This document shows positions 24,011 through 32,622 of a DNA stretch of 40,453 bases, one piece after another. Source of the stretch: Paludibacteraceae bacterium. GTDB lineage: Bacteria; Bacteroidota; Bacteroidia; Bacteroidales; Paludibacteraceae. Every line of letters begins with the position of its first letter. Positions within the stretch are counted from its first letter, which is position 1. The position numbers and the translations under genes are program-made. The DNA is taken from the NCBI GenBank assembly GCA_017480285.1, contig JAFVAX010000024.1, positions 1 through 40,453 of the forward strand, in the 5' to 3' direction. The notes under the pieces were generated by a model, which did no database searches, was not told where the DNA came from, and saw only the letters and a program-made list of their open reading frames with translations.

Positions 24011-24893
24011 TAGAAATAAGTTTGCCTATTTGTTCGTCAGCAACGGGTAGTTTGCCACTCGTTGCATTCAGTCCCGCAGCAGGTGTAAATGTCAATTCTC
24101 CGAAAATGATATTGCCTTGTTCTATATAGAAATCTACTCTAACGAATGGAAAAGGTTGGCATAACTTTTCTGCATATAAAATCATTTGTTGCCAAACCTC
24201 TGTTGCCGGTATCCAAACTTGTTGGTTATTTGAGAGTGCAAGTCCGTCTTTTGTAAAGTTGCGTATTAAGTTGCCTTCGGTATCAAAAAAGTAAAATTTA
24301 GGCAGTTCTTTTTGAGTTCTCCCTTTGCAAACTTGTACATAGTGTGCCTTGCCGTTGATGCAATATACTTTATAGTCGGTCGGTGCATTTTGGTCGTCAG
24401 TCGTAATGAATTTTTCACATATTATTTTGCGTGGAATCTTAGCGTATTGCATCTCTGAAAAGACCAAATGATCGGTATCTTTATTCCATTGACGCATTTG
24501 TTTCACCGCCTGTTTGCGGTTTAATTGGGTTTTGTCGGTACAAATGATGTAAAGTCCATAAAAATAATTGCTTTTCAGTACAAATTGTTTGGGTAACTTA
24601 TCAAAATCAATATCTTCAGGTCGTTCCCAAACACCTAATAATTCGTTAAGGGTGTTTCCTAAACCTTGTGCGGTTACATATTCCCTTACTGCATATTTGT
24701 CGCAGCACTGTGTAACAAGCGGATTGTTTTGATATGTATTTAGTTTCAACCAGCAGATTTTCTCATTGAGAGTTTGTGGGTTGTGCATATCAATGAACCT
24801 GCCAAAACGCATCTTGAACCATACTTGAGTGTTAAGCGTTGGCGAGATAAGTGTTAAAATTTTGGCTATGAGTATTTTAATTTTTCTTAACAT
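23985..24893 (-). CDS. TupA-like ATP-grasp protein
   Basis: A 302-aa protein of the TupA-like ATP-grasp family (PF14305 type). It shows LNEKICWLKLN, CDKYAVREYV, FVLKSNYFYG, the ATP-grasp lysine/acid segments KIICEKFI and TDYKVYCINGK, and VRVDFYIEQGNIIFGELTFTPAAG, where the final acidic residues bind metal. The family occurs in capsule, O-antigen and teichuronopeptide clusters and is thought to form amide bonds between amino acids or sugars. It overlaps the flippase gene by 17 bp. The last eight residues (EELGIRN and neighbours) derive from a GGAATTA word repeat. Confidence 0.85.
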   Translation of the reverse strand: MLRKIKILIAKILTLISPTLNTQVWFKMRFGRFIDMHNPQTLNEKICWLKLNTYQNNPLVTQCCDKYAVREYVTAQGLGNTLNELLGVWERPEDIDFDKLPKQFVLKSNYFYGLYIICTDKTQLNRKQAVKQMRQWNKDTDHLVFSEMQYAKIPRKIICEKFITTDDQNAPTDYKVYCINGKAHYVQVCKGRTQKELPKFYFFDTEGNLIRNFTKDGLALSNNQQVWIPATEVWQQMILYAEKLCQPFPFVRVDFYIEQGNIIFGELTFTPAAGLNATSGKLPVADEQIGKLISNEELGIRN

Positions 24894-26409
24894 TTGTTTT
24901 CCGATTGATAATTTGTAAGATTTTTGATTGTTCTATTTTAGTTAATGCCATGTACCATATAGATACACTTCCAATAGTGAATGCAATAGAAATGGTTATT
25001 AAAAAACGATACGATATATGGATATATGTGGTTGAACAGTAGCATGTTAAAATAATGATTAAGAGGGGTGCTAAAATTGGTAGAATCGCTTTTTTGAAAA
25101 AATGTGTGATTGATAGTCCTGCAGTTTGTTTGAGAAAAGGTAATCGTGTGATTGCACATATAATTTCAAAAACGATAAAGCAATACATGGTGTAATTAAC
25201 ACTTAGTCCGTAGTGCAGGCAAAGCCACGCTGCCGGAAGGGTAAGCACTTTTATGGTATTGACAAAAATTGAATAATTGCGTATGTGGCCTACGGCTTGA
25301 TTGGCAGATGCAAGACCTATGGTGGTTTGATCGCATATTGAGGCTATGAGAACAGCCTGACAGAACATTACCGATTTTTCCGGAACATTGCCTAACCATA
25401 CATTCAATATCTCCGGCATCTCAAAAATAAGTGGTATGCCTACAAGAGCAAGCAAGAGTGTGGCGTATTTACTGGCAAGTTCGCTTTTTTGTAGCATAGC
25501 CTCACGATTACCCTTGCCTTCGGCTTTTACAATCTGTGGGTTGAAGGCATTTATTATGGATTGGGAGATAAAATGTACTGCCCCTGAAACTTGAAGTGCG
25601 ATGCCGTAACTTGCGTTTAGCACACTACCAAAAAAGCGATTTATCAAAATTGCCATACCCTGTGTTCTTGTTAGGATGCAACCTGTGCTGTAGATTGTCC
25701 AACCGGCAAAACCACTCAGTTGCCTAAGAAAGTTATTGTTCCATTCTTTCAATTTAGGAATATGGCATTCATGGTAATGCCGATGGGCATACAGGGCAAA
25801 TGCTAACAGATTAACAATACCAATACTGATAAGTAGAAATGAATAGAAAGACAGTTTATCAAATCGGTCAATGTATGTTATGGCGATAGCCGATAAAAGT
25901 CGTAAAATGCCATCAATAACATCAATGATTGAAATATATACTATGTTTTCGTGAGCAATGTAGAGAGCGCGATAAGGGGCGGTAAAAAGGCTTAAACAGA
26001 TAAGAGTTGTTGTAGCAAAATAAACCATTGTGGCTGCACCATAGCGTTCGGGTTCAATTCGCAGGAAATGCTGTGTTACAAAACCCGATAGTAGCATAAG
26101 TAAAATAAATAATACGATGCCAAGCAATAAATGCAGCAACAGACTATTGCCAAAAAACACTCTTGCACCCTGAGTGTTGCCTTTACCTTGTTCAAACGAG
26201 ATGTATCGCTGTGTGGTAACGACAAGTGCATTAGTCAAAAATGCAAGCATTGAAACAACGCCTGCTATAACTGTGTAGATGCCATAATCCGACTGACCTA
26301 ATGCTGAAAGAACAAGACGAGTCGCATAAAGCGACAAAATAACATTTAGACCAGTGCGAATATATTGGGCAGAAGTGTTTACTGCTATCCGTTGAGCATT
26401 TGTCATCAT
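24877..26409 (-). CDS. Polysaccharide flippase (Wzx/MOP superfamily)
   Basis: A 510-aa membrane protein with about 12-14 hydrophobic segments. It begins with NTSAQYIRTGLNVILSLYATRLVLSALG and GIYTVIAGVVSML, typical of the MOP (MATE-like) polysaccharide exporter group in Bacteroidota. It would flip the lipid-linked repeat unit to the periplasmic face. Basic loops such as KAEGKGNREAMLQKSELASKY fit that family. Its ATG overlaps the pspC stop (ATGA), and its end overlaps the ATP-grasp gene. It lies in the same operon as a Wzy-like gene, which supports the assignment. Confidence 0.9.
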   Translation of the reverse strand: MMTNAQRIAVNTSAQYIRTGLNVILSLYATRLVLSALGQSDYGIYTVIAGVVSMLAFLTNALVVTTQRYISFEQGKGNTQGARVFFGNSLLLHLLLGIVLFILLMLLSGFVTQHFLRIEPERYGAATMVYFATTTLICLSLFTAPYRALYIAHENIVYISIIDVIDGILRLLSAIAITYIDRFDKLSFYSFLLISIGIVNLLAFALYAHRHYHECHIPKLKEWNNNFLRQLSGFAGWTIYSTGCILTRTQGMAILINRFFGSVLNASYGIALQVSGAVHFISQSIINAFNPQIVKAEGKGNREAMLQKSELASKYATLLLALVGIPLIFEMPEILNVWLGNVPEKSVMFCQAVLIASICDQTTIGLASANQAVGHIRNYSIFVNTIKVLTLPAAWLCLHYGLSVNYTMYCFIVFEIICAITRLPFLKQTAGLSITHFFKKAILPILAPLLIIILTCYCSTTYIHISYRFLITISIAFTIGSVSIWYMALTKIEQSKILQIINRKTNVKKN

Positions 26410-26609
26410 TCACCTTCAACAATTTCCGGTTCGGGCATAACGAACATGCAAATGATGTAAAGAATGAGTCCCGGAAAACCGATAGTGAACAGCGTTAGAC
26501 CTACATACAGAAGTCTGACAAGAGTAGGGTCGATATCAAAGTATTCGGCAAAACCTGCGCATACACCCGCAAGTTTCTTATTGTTTGATTTATGAAGTTT
26601 CTTTTCCAT
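26406..26609 (-). CDS. PspC-domain small membrane protein
   Basis: A 67-aa PspC-domain protein: KLHKSNNKKLAGVCAGFAEYF and DPTLVRLLYVGL, then two hydrophobic segments (about 30-58) and an acidic tail. PspC domains sense or transmit envelope stress in the phage-shock response of other bacteria. Here it is stand-alone, with no pspA or pspB nearby, and is the first gene after the promoter at 26669-26700. Its stop codon overlaps the start of the flippase gene. This places a stress-type membrane protein as the leader of a glycan operon. The function in this setting is unknown. Confidence 0.92.
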   Translation of the reverse strand: MEKKLHKSNNKKLAGVCAGFAEYFDIDPTLVRLLYVGLTLFTIGFPGLILYIICMFVMPEPEIVEGE

Positions 26610-26668
26610 ATTTTTTGAGTTTTTTGTGTAATTTTTTGAGTTTTTTGTATAAATATGTCATATTTCCA

Positions 26669-26700
26669 CAAATATACGATTTTTTTTGCTCTTATGCAAA
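26669..26700 (-). promoter_or_regulatory. Bacteroides-type promoter for the pspC-glycan operon
   Basis: On the minus strand, TTTG (26700-26697), a 20-bp spacer and TATATTTG (26676-26669) match the consensus. It is the only good promoter seen for the overlapping run of nine genes ending at 18516. Confidence 0.75.
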
Positions 26701-26726
26701 TCTTTAATCTTGGAATTTTGAAATCT

Positions 26727-26811
26727 CTCATTCGGCACGGCTTGCCGATGTGAAGTAACTTGTTTCAGAATCTCATTATTTTTTAGACCCTGACCTTCGT
26801 CAGGGTGAGGA
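26727..26811 (-). repeat. Dispersed composite hairpin element, copy 3' of tolC
   Basis: Read on the minus strand it starts about 7 nt after the tolC stop codon. The first hairpin is ACCCTGAC-GAAG-GTCAGGGT (26806-26787); the second has arms ATTCTG (26771-26766) and CCGAAT (26735-26730). Order and spacing match the element after recQ. The third base pair of the second stem is T-A here and C-G after recQ. Confidence 0.85.
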
Positions 26812-26817
26812 ATTTCC

Positions 26818-28131
26818 TCACTGTGCCATATAGTATTCAAGCACTTTAATTTTGAACAGGAAATTATATTTGGCACCCGCAAGTGAGTTCAAACTTTGTG
26901 AGTGTTTGTTTTTTGCTTCGGAGTATGCATAATAAGATGATTTGCCGTTTTCATATTTATTCTCTTCGTAACGAAGTGCTTCTTGAGTGGTTTTCGCACT
27001 TTGCATAGCAGAATAAAGTTGTGCTTGTGCAGCTTTCGCACTAAGCCATGCTTGGTCAATTTGCTTTTTCAGTTCTTGTTTGATTTGTTCAATTTGCAAG
27101 TTCTGCTGTTCGATACTAATCTTTTTTGAGCGTATGTTGTTGTGAGTTTGCAACCTGTCAAAGATGGGTATGGTGAGGTTAAGTCCTACATTTGTAGATA
27201 GATTATCGCCCATTTGTTTTCCGAAACTTGTGTTGTCAGCCCCTGCGATATGATAGTATCCTGTGCCGAAATTTACACCTGCGCTTAATGTCGGAGAGTA
27301 GTTTGCCTTGGCAGATTTGAGTGCTGTTTCGGCTGCTTTTAGTTGTTGCTCTGCCACTTTTATCTCTGCTCTGTTTTTAAGTGCTTCGGTATAAACTTCT
27401 TCGTTTGAGGGGATTAGTTGCTCGCTTATGAGTGTGGTATCTTCCGGCGCGATGTCAAAATCGGCAGAATAGTCCATGTCCATAGCCTGAGCAAGGTCAA
27501 GAAGCAGAAGTTGGTGTTCGTTTTGCGCTTGTGTAAGTTCAAGTTGTTCGGAGGCGAGTTGTGCTCGAAGTGCATAGATCTCGCCTTCGGCTAATTTGCC
27601 TTCACTTATTTGCGATTCTGTTTTTTCGATTTTCTGTTCGGTATCTTCAATTTTCTGCAGTGCAATGCTGATGTACTCTTTCTGCTGCAGTACTTGCAGA
27701 TATATGCTGTTGATGTTGAGTTCTATTGTTTGTTCCAACGCTCGTATATCTGCTTCGGAGGCAAGCATATTCGCTTTGGCTTCGTCGATGGCAAATTTCA
27801 TTTTCAGTCCGTCGAAGAGGGTGAGGTTGGCTGCGATATTGAAGTTTGTGTTCGAACTGTTTTGGCTGCGTGTTATGTTATCCGCCCCTGTGCTTCTGCC
27901 GAAGACCCACGATTGACCTACACCTGCCGACACGGACGGCAAGAGGTTCATTCGCGCTTGGTTGTAGAGAATGGCTTGTTGCTCTCTTGCCATGTCTTTT
28001 TGTTTGACTTGCAGATTGCGGTGTATGGCAGTGTCGATGCAGGCTTTGAGAGTGTATGTCTCTGCTTGTGTTAAAACGGCAGAACAAAGCAAAAGAGCGA
28101 TTGTGAATACTTTTTTCATATTCTTGTTCAT
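26818..28131 (-). CDS. TolC-family outer membrane efflux protein
   Basis: A 437-aa protein with a signal peptide (MKKVFTIALLLCSAVLTQA) and two tandem outer-membrane-efflux repeats rich in coiled coil: LKACIDTAIHRNLQVKQ and NQARMNLLPSVSAGVGQSW in the first half, then EVYTEALKNRAEIKVAEQQLKAAE and SAKANYSPTLSAGVNFG in the second. It would form the trimeric exit duct for the ABC exporter encoded just upstream. Start could be the ATG at 28131 or the one four codons later, which gives a more typical signal peptide. It is the last gene of the exporter operon and is followed by the dispersed hairpin element. Confidence 0.92.
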   Translation of the reverse strand: MNKNMKKVFTIALLLCSAVLTQAETYTLKACIDTAIHRNLQVKQKDMAREQQAILYNQARMNLLPSVSAGVGQSWVFGRSTGADNITRSQNSSNTNFNIAANLTLFDGLKMKFAIDEAKANMLASEADIRALEQTIELNINSIYLQVLQQKEYISIALQKIEDTEQKIEKTESQISEGKLAEGEIYALRAQLASEQLELTQAQNEHQLLLLDLAQAMDMDYSADFDIAPEDTTLISEQLIPSNEEVYTEALKNRAEIKVAEQQLKAAETALKSAKANYSPTLSAGVNFGTGYYHIAGADNTSFGKQMGDNLSTNVGLNLTIPIFDRLQTHNNIRSKKISIEQQNLQIEQIKQELKKQIDQAWLSAKAAQAQLYSAMQSAKTTQEALRYEENKYENGKSSYYAYSEAKNKHSQSLNSLAGAKYNFLFKIKVLEYYMAQ

Positions 28132-28138
28132 AAGGTTT

Positions 28139-29260
28139 TTATTTTATGTTTGTTATCGGATTGCCTCTAACCAAATCGCCTTCCTTTAGTCCTTCGGTTA
28201 TTTCGATGTTTATGCCGTCGGACATACCTGTCCGGACAAGTCGTTTCTCTATGTTTTGGGTATTATATCCGTCGCCGATTTTTGTAGTATCAGTAAGCAG
28301 TTCCACAAAAGTTGAATCGTTTTGGGTATGTACAGCGGCTTCGGCAATAGACAGCACATTTGTTCGCGATTGGAGTACTATTTCAGCGTTAGCGCTATAG
28401 CCTGAGCGTATTGCTACACTATCCGGAATCTCGGCAGCACCTTTGATTTCAAACATCATAGCACCATTGCTTTCCGTTCCTTTGGGTGAGATATATTCGA
28501 GTTTGGCTCTGAATTGGCAGTCGTTGAGTGCTCCGATGATGAGGTTCATCGGCATTCCTTCGTGAAGTTTGCCTACATCAGTCTCGTCGATATTACCAAC
28601 GAAAAGCATGTCGGTCATATCTGCCACAGTGGCTATAGTAGTACCTTCGCTGAACGCGCCAACTTGTTGTACGGAATTGCCCACCTTGACCGGCACTTCG
28701 AGTATCGTTCCGTTGATGCTTGAGCGCACAATAGTGTTGCCTGCTTCTTTTGACGACGCTGCAACGCCCTCTCTGACGATAGAGAGATTGTCGTTAGCAC
28801 TCTTTAGTTCTTCTCGGGCTTGCTTGAGTTGCAACAGTGATTTGTCGTAATCTTCTCTTGACAGTATCTTTTTTGAGTATAATGCAGAGTCGCGTGTAAA
28901 GACCTGCATAACATTTTGCAAGCTGTATTCAGCGAGTCTTACTCTTGATTCTGCATTTGAAAGTGATTGCATATCAGGCACAACTTTGATTTTTGCTATG
29001 GCTTCACCAACTTTGATAGTCTGTCCGGCTTCTTTGTAAATCTCAGCCACGATACCCTGTATTTGTGCTTTTACTGCCACTTCGTCGCGTGGTTCCACTT
29101 TGCCGGTAACGATAGTCTGCTTTTGAAGGTCGCGACGCTCAGCCTTATGCACTTCATAGTTGACAGGCTTTGGTTGTTGGCGTTTCCAAAGGGAATAGAA
29201 AGTTGCTATTACGCCTGCTAAGAGTAGTGCAAGCAAGAGCCATTTAGATATTGTTTTCAT
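28139..29260 (-). CDS. Periplasmic adaptor (HlyD/MacA-type membrane fusion protein)
   Basis: A 373-aa adaptor with an N-terminal signal anchor (WLLLALLLAGVIATFYSLW). The barrel-sandwich halves are KQTIVTGKVEPRDEVAVKAQIQG and GTILEVPVKVGNSV. Between them is a helical hairpin (about 95-165) rich in Arg/Lys/Glu, and the C-terminal beta-barrel and membrane-proximal domains follow. It bridges the MacB-type permeases and TolC. The ATG at 29260 is preferred over the TTG at 29281. It lies 7 bp before tolC and 44 bp after the second permease gene, in one operon. Confidence 0.92.
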   Translation of the reverse strand: MKTISKWLLLALLLAGVIATFYSLWKRQQPKPVNYEVHKAERRDLQKQTIVTGKVEPRDEVAVKAQIQGIVAEIYKEAGQTIKVGEAIAKIKVVPDMQSLSNAESRVRLAEYSLQNVMQVFTRDSALYSKKILSREDYDKSLLQLKQAREELKSANDNLSIVREGVAASSKEAGNTIVRSSINGTILEVPVKVGNSVQQVGAFSEGTTIATVADMTDMLFVGNIDETDVGKLHEGMPMNLIIGALNDCQFRAKLEYISPKGTESNGAMMFEIKGAAEIPDSVAIRSGYSANAEIVLQSRTNVLSIAEAAVHTQNDSTFVELLTDTTKIGDGYNTQNIEKRLVRTGMSDGINIEITEGLKEGDLVRGNPITNIK

Positions 29261-29304
29261 TGCAATTTTGTTTGTGCTCAACGAGTTTTGAGCAGTTAAT
29301 GTTA

Positions 29305-30540
29305 TTATTCTTCGCTTAATGCTTCGATGGGTTTTATTTTAAGTGCTCTTATGGTAGGCAGTAGTCCTGCCAAGATGCCTATAATGACAATGATGATAAG
29401 GCATGCGATAGCCGTCTGGAAACTTACTTGCGGGTTTTTAATAAAATTGTCGGACGCTGCCAAAACGGGTTCAATAAGTGTGATAATGCCTATGCCTGTC
29501 ATAATGCCGAATAGTCCGGCAATGGAAGTCAAGAATACACTTTCTGCAATTATCTGCCGTGCTATAAGCCAAGGTGAGGCACCGATAGCCCGTCTGATGC
29601 CTATTTCTTTGGTTCGTTCTCTGACCGTAACGAGCATAATGTTGCTTACACCGACGGCACCGGAAACGAGTGTGCCTAAACCGATAAGCCAGATAAGTGC
29701 CGATAGCCCTATTTTAAGGTATTTGAGTGCTTTCATCTGTTCTTCGGCATTAAAACTCCAGATGGCTTTTCCGTCGTCGGGGGCAATATGATGGCGTTGT
29801 TTGAGAACTGCTTCAATGTCTTTTTGTACCTTTGCCATTTCATTATCGGGCTGACTTACTGCCATCAAGATATGCACCTTCTCGCCAAGGTTGCAAACTT
29901 GTTGTATGGTGGTAAGTGGTGCCATAACCATCTCGTCGGGGTTGCCACCGATATAGACATGGTTTGTGTTTGGTGTTCTAACGCCGATTATGGTATATAG
30001 AATGTTGCCACACATTATTCTTTCCCCAACGGGGTTGCCACCTTGCGGGAACAAGACTTTATATACTTTCGCACCAATGACACACACTTTGCGTTTCTCT
30101 TGCATATCCACTTGATTGATGAACCTGCCGTAACTTAGGTCAGTATGCATAATGCTTGTATAATAGGGTGTTACGCCGGTGATGCGGAAACTCTCGTGCA
30201 TTGTTCCGTAGGAGACAGTGGCATTGCCTTGAAAAACCATAGGGGCGAGGATGCTGATGCCTTCTACTTGTTGCTCTATGACACTGAAATCGTTCATCTC
30301 GATGTCCCATTGTCTCCCTCGCCGGAAACCTTGATATGGCTTGCTTGTGGCATTGGTGCTGATGACGCACGAGTTCATTGCGAAGCCTTCCACATTGGAA
30401 TAGATTCCGTTAGTCAGAGCGTTGCCAAGTCCGATAAGAATAATAAGCATAAGCATTCCCCAAAAGACACCGAAAGCAGTGAGAACACTTCTTGAACGGT
30501 TCTTACTTATTGTTTGCCATATTTCGTTCAGGAAATCCAT
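29305..30540 (-). CDS. MacB-type ABC transporter permease (second of pair)
   Basis: A 411-aa permease with one N-terminal membrane helix (SVLTAFGVFWGMLMLIILIGLGNAL), a large periplasmic domain of about 220 residues, and three C-terminal helices. The FtsX-like core has SGAVGVSNIMLVTVRERTKEIG and RRAIGASPWLIARQIIAES, and ends PTIRALKIKPIEALS. No ATPase domain is fused, unlike E. coli MacB. Its start overlaps the stop of the first permease gene by one base. The two permeases are clear paralogues and probably form a heterodimer. Confidence 0.92.
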   Translation of the reverse strand: MDFLNEIWQTISKNRSRSVLTAFGVFWGMLMLIILIGLGNALTNGIYSNVEGFAMNSCVISTNATSKPYQGFRRGRQWDIEMNDFSVIEQQVEGISILAPMVFQGNATVSYGTMHESFRITGVTPYYTSIMHTDLSYGRFINQVDMQEKRKVCVIGAKVYKVLFPQGGNPVGERIMCGNILYTIIGVRTPNTNHVYIGGNPDEMVMAPLTTIQQVCNLGEKVHILMAVSQPDNEMAKVQKDIEAVLKQRHHIAPDDGKAIWSFNAEEQMKALKYLKIGLSALIWLIGLGTLVSGAVGVSNIMLVTVRERTKEIGIRRAIGASPWLIARQIIAESVFLTSIAGLFGIMTGIGIITLIEPVLAASDNFIKNPQVSFQTAIACLIIIVIIGILAGLLPTIRALKIKPIEALSEE

Positions 30541-31793
30541 TATTTCTCGTAGTTGAGTGCTTCAATGGGTTTGATTTTCATTGCTTTGATGGCGGGTATT
30601 GCTCCGGCTATTACACCTACAATGATGAGTATAAAAGTAGCAATTGCTACGGCAGGAATATCAACCGTAGGGTTACGGAAAGGGAAGTCGCCTTGTGGCA
30701 CAAACCGGTTGATAAGTTCCATTATGCCTATCCCGACAAACATACCAATGTATCCGAACATTGCCGTTATTAAAATACTCTCTCCGACAACGGTGGTTAG
30801 GATTGTTGCAGGTGGTGCTCCAATGGCTTTGCGGATACCAAACTCTTTTGTTCGCTCTCGAACGCTGACAAGCATTATATTGCTTACTCCCACTGCGCCT
30901 GAAATGAGTGTGCATATACCTATGATAAGCACAAACAGGCGGATGGCGTTCATAACACCTTGTTGTTGCTCGTATTCGTCTGCCTGACTATTGACCCATA
31001 GGGCGCGGTTGTCGGACTTGTCGAATTGCATAGAAGGTGAGAGTACTGTTCGCAGTTTTTCTTCGAATGGCGATGACGATTCCCAACGGCTTTTACCGCG
31101 TTCTGCTTTTGTTATTACATCTGCCTGATCGTTGACGGTAAATGTCATTTGATAAAATTTGCCGTCCGTAGAGTAGAGCGATTTATAAGTTGAAAACGGG
31201 ATATGTATGGTAGAGCCTTCCCAGTTGTTCCCGTTTTCGCATATTCCGACAATGAGAAAGGGTATGTTGCCAATTTGCAGATATCGCCCAACAAGCGAGT
31301 CGGTCATAAGGTCTTGTGCTGTGCGTTTGTCAATCACACAAACTTTGCTCATTTGCCGGTTGTCTGAGTTGTTCAAGAAGCGACCTTTGTAGATGTCTTT
31401 TTGATAAATTTTTTGGTAGTCGTTCTCAACACCTTTTACTGAAGCAGTGGTGTATTGGTTTTTGTAGTTGATATTCATAGAGGTGTTTCTGACAATGGAA
31501 AACAACTCTACTTCAGGCATTTGCCTTACAAGTGTCGCCTCTTTTTCGGTAAAGTACAACTGTCGGTCTTCTTTCAATCCTTTGTATGGCATACTGGTAT
31601 GGCCTGCATAGACGGTAACCATATTATTGACTTGATTTCCATATCTGTCGTTAATGCCGTTTTGAAGTCCGTTGCTTGCACCTAAAAGGACAACAAGAAT
31701 AAAAATTCCCCACGCAACAGCAAAGCCGGTCATTGCAGTACGGAATTTCTGACGACTAATCGACGACCATATTTCAGATAAGATATTCATCAC
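30540..31793 (-). CDS. MacB-type ABC transporter permease (first of pair)
   Basis: A 417-aa permease with the same plan as its neighbour: an N-terminal helix (AMTGFAVAWGIFILVVLLGASNG), a large periplasmic domain, then SGAVGVSNIMLVSVRERTKEFGIR, RKAIGAPPATILTTVVGES, and the end PAIKAMKIKPIEALNYE. Divergence between the two is concentrated in the periplasmic domain. It lies 17 bp after the ATPase gene; the gap is filled by a GGAATTA word repeat. Substrates of such Bacteroidota exporters may be peptides, lipids or drugs; nothing here decides it. Confidence 0.92.
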   Translation of the reverse strand: MMNILSEIWSSISRQKFRTAMTGFAVAWGIFILVVLLGASNGLQNGINDRYGNQVNNMVTVYAGHTSMPYKGLKEDRQLYFTEKEATLVRQMPEVELFSIVRNTSMNINYKNQYTTASVKGVENDYQKIYQKDIYKGRFLNNSDNRQMSKVCVIDKRTAQDLMTDSLVGRYLQIGNIPFLIVGICENGNNWEGSTIHIPFSTYKSLYSTDGKFYQMTFTVNDQADVITKAERGKSRWESSSPFEEKLRTVLSPSMQFDKSDNRALWVNSQADEYEQQQGVMNAIRLFVLIIGICTLISGAVGVSNIMLVSVRERTKEFGIRKAIGAPPATILTTVVGESILITAMFGYIGMFVGIGIMELINRFVPQGDFPFRNPTVDIPAVAIATFILIIVGVIAGAIPAIKAMKIKPIEALNYEK

Positions 31794-31810
31794 TTCTCAT
31801 TCCTAATTCC

Positions 31811-32482
31811 TCATTCATTATTCATTATATTTCCGTCTTTGATACGAATGAGTCTGTCGGTTGCATCAGCCACACTTTGTTCGTGAGTAACGATAATGGT
31901 TGTTATGCCTTCTGCGTTTAGATTTTTGAATATGTCCATCACTTCGATTGTCGTCTTAGAGTCAAGTGCACCGGTTGGTTCGTCGGCAAGCAGTATGCGC
32001 GGTTTGCTTACGATGGCTCTTGCTATCGCCACTCGTTGTTTCTGTCCGCCCGACATCTCTGTTGGCAGGTGGTCAGCCCAATTTTTAAGTCCCATACGCT
32101 CTAACTGCTCCATTGCCATACGGTTGCGATCCTTGCGAGCGACACCTTTGTAGTAAAGCGGCAGTGCCACATTTTCAAGTGCGGTCTTGAAATTAAGCAG
32201 ATTGAACGATTGAAAGACGAAGCCTATCAGTTCGTTGCGTAGGCGTGCTGCCTCTGTTTCAGACTGATAGCGGATAAGATGACCGTCTAAGATATACTCT
32301 CCCTCGTCATAGTTGTCGAGTATGCCGAGAATGTTCAGAAGTGTTGATTTGCCCGAACCTGACGCACCCATGATAGATACAAATTCACCCTCTGCAATAT
32401 GAAGATTGATGCCTTTCAATACATGAAGGCAGTTCGGTTTGCCTAAATTGTAAGACTTATGTATGTTTCGAAGTGTAATCAT
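31811..32482 (-). CDS. ABC exporter ATP-binding protein (MacB/LolD type)
   Basis: A 223-aa ABC ATPase with Walker A GASGSGKST (about 39-47), Q-loop FVFQSFNLL, signature MSGGQKQRVAIARAI, Walker B ILLADEPTGALDSKT and H-loop VTHEQ. The MacB/LolD/FtsE group is indicated by the DEPTGALDSKT stretch and the adjoining MacB permeases. The ATG at 32482 fits the family start (MITLRNIHKSY); a TTG six codons upstream is less likely. It is the first gene of the exporter operon. Its last residues (MNNE) fall in an AATGAATAATGAATGAGG word repeat. Confidence 0.93.
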   Translation of the reverse strand: MITLRNIHKSYNLGKPNCLHVLKGINLHIAEGEFVSIMGASGSGKSTLLNILGILDNYDEGEYILDGHLIRYQSETEAARLRNELIGFVFQSFNLLNFKTALENVALPLYYKGVARKDRNRMAMEQLERMGLKNWADHLPTEMSGGQKQRVAIARAIVSKPRILLADEPTGALDSKTTIEVMDIFKNLNAEGITTIIVTHEQSVADATDRLIRIKDGNIMNNE

Positions 32483-32508
32483 ATTTACAATAGTTTGCAA
32501 AAAGTATG

Positions 32509-32516
32509 CAAAAATA
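32509..32516 (-). promoter_or_regulatory. Candidate -7 box for the exporter operon
   Basis: TATTTTTG on the minus strand (32516-32509) lies about 27 bp before the ATG at 32482. No good TTTG is found 19-21 bp upstream, so support is partial. Confidence 0.4.
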
Positions 32517-32524
32517 ATAAAAAA

Positions 32525-32556
32525 ATTGTAAAAATAATTTTTTTTTGTTATATTTG
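32525..32556 (+). promoter_or_regulatory. Bacteroides-type promoter for the glycosidase run
   Basis: ATTG (32525-32528), a 20-bp spacer and TATATTTG (32549-32556) fit the consensus with one -33 deviation. It lies about 67 bp before the ATG at 32623 and is divergent from the exporter operon. Confidence 0.6.
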
Positions 32557-32622
32557 TAGCATATTGTATGTTAGAAATAGCATTTTGCCCTATTTCAGTA
32601 AAAAATCTTAATTCCTGATATT

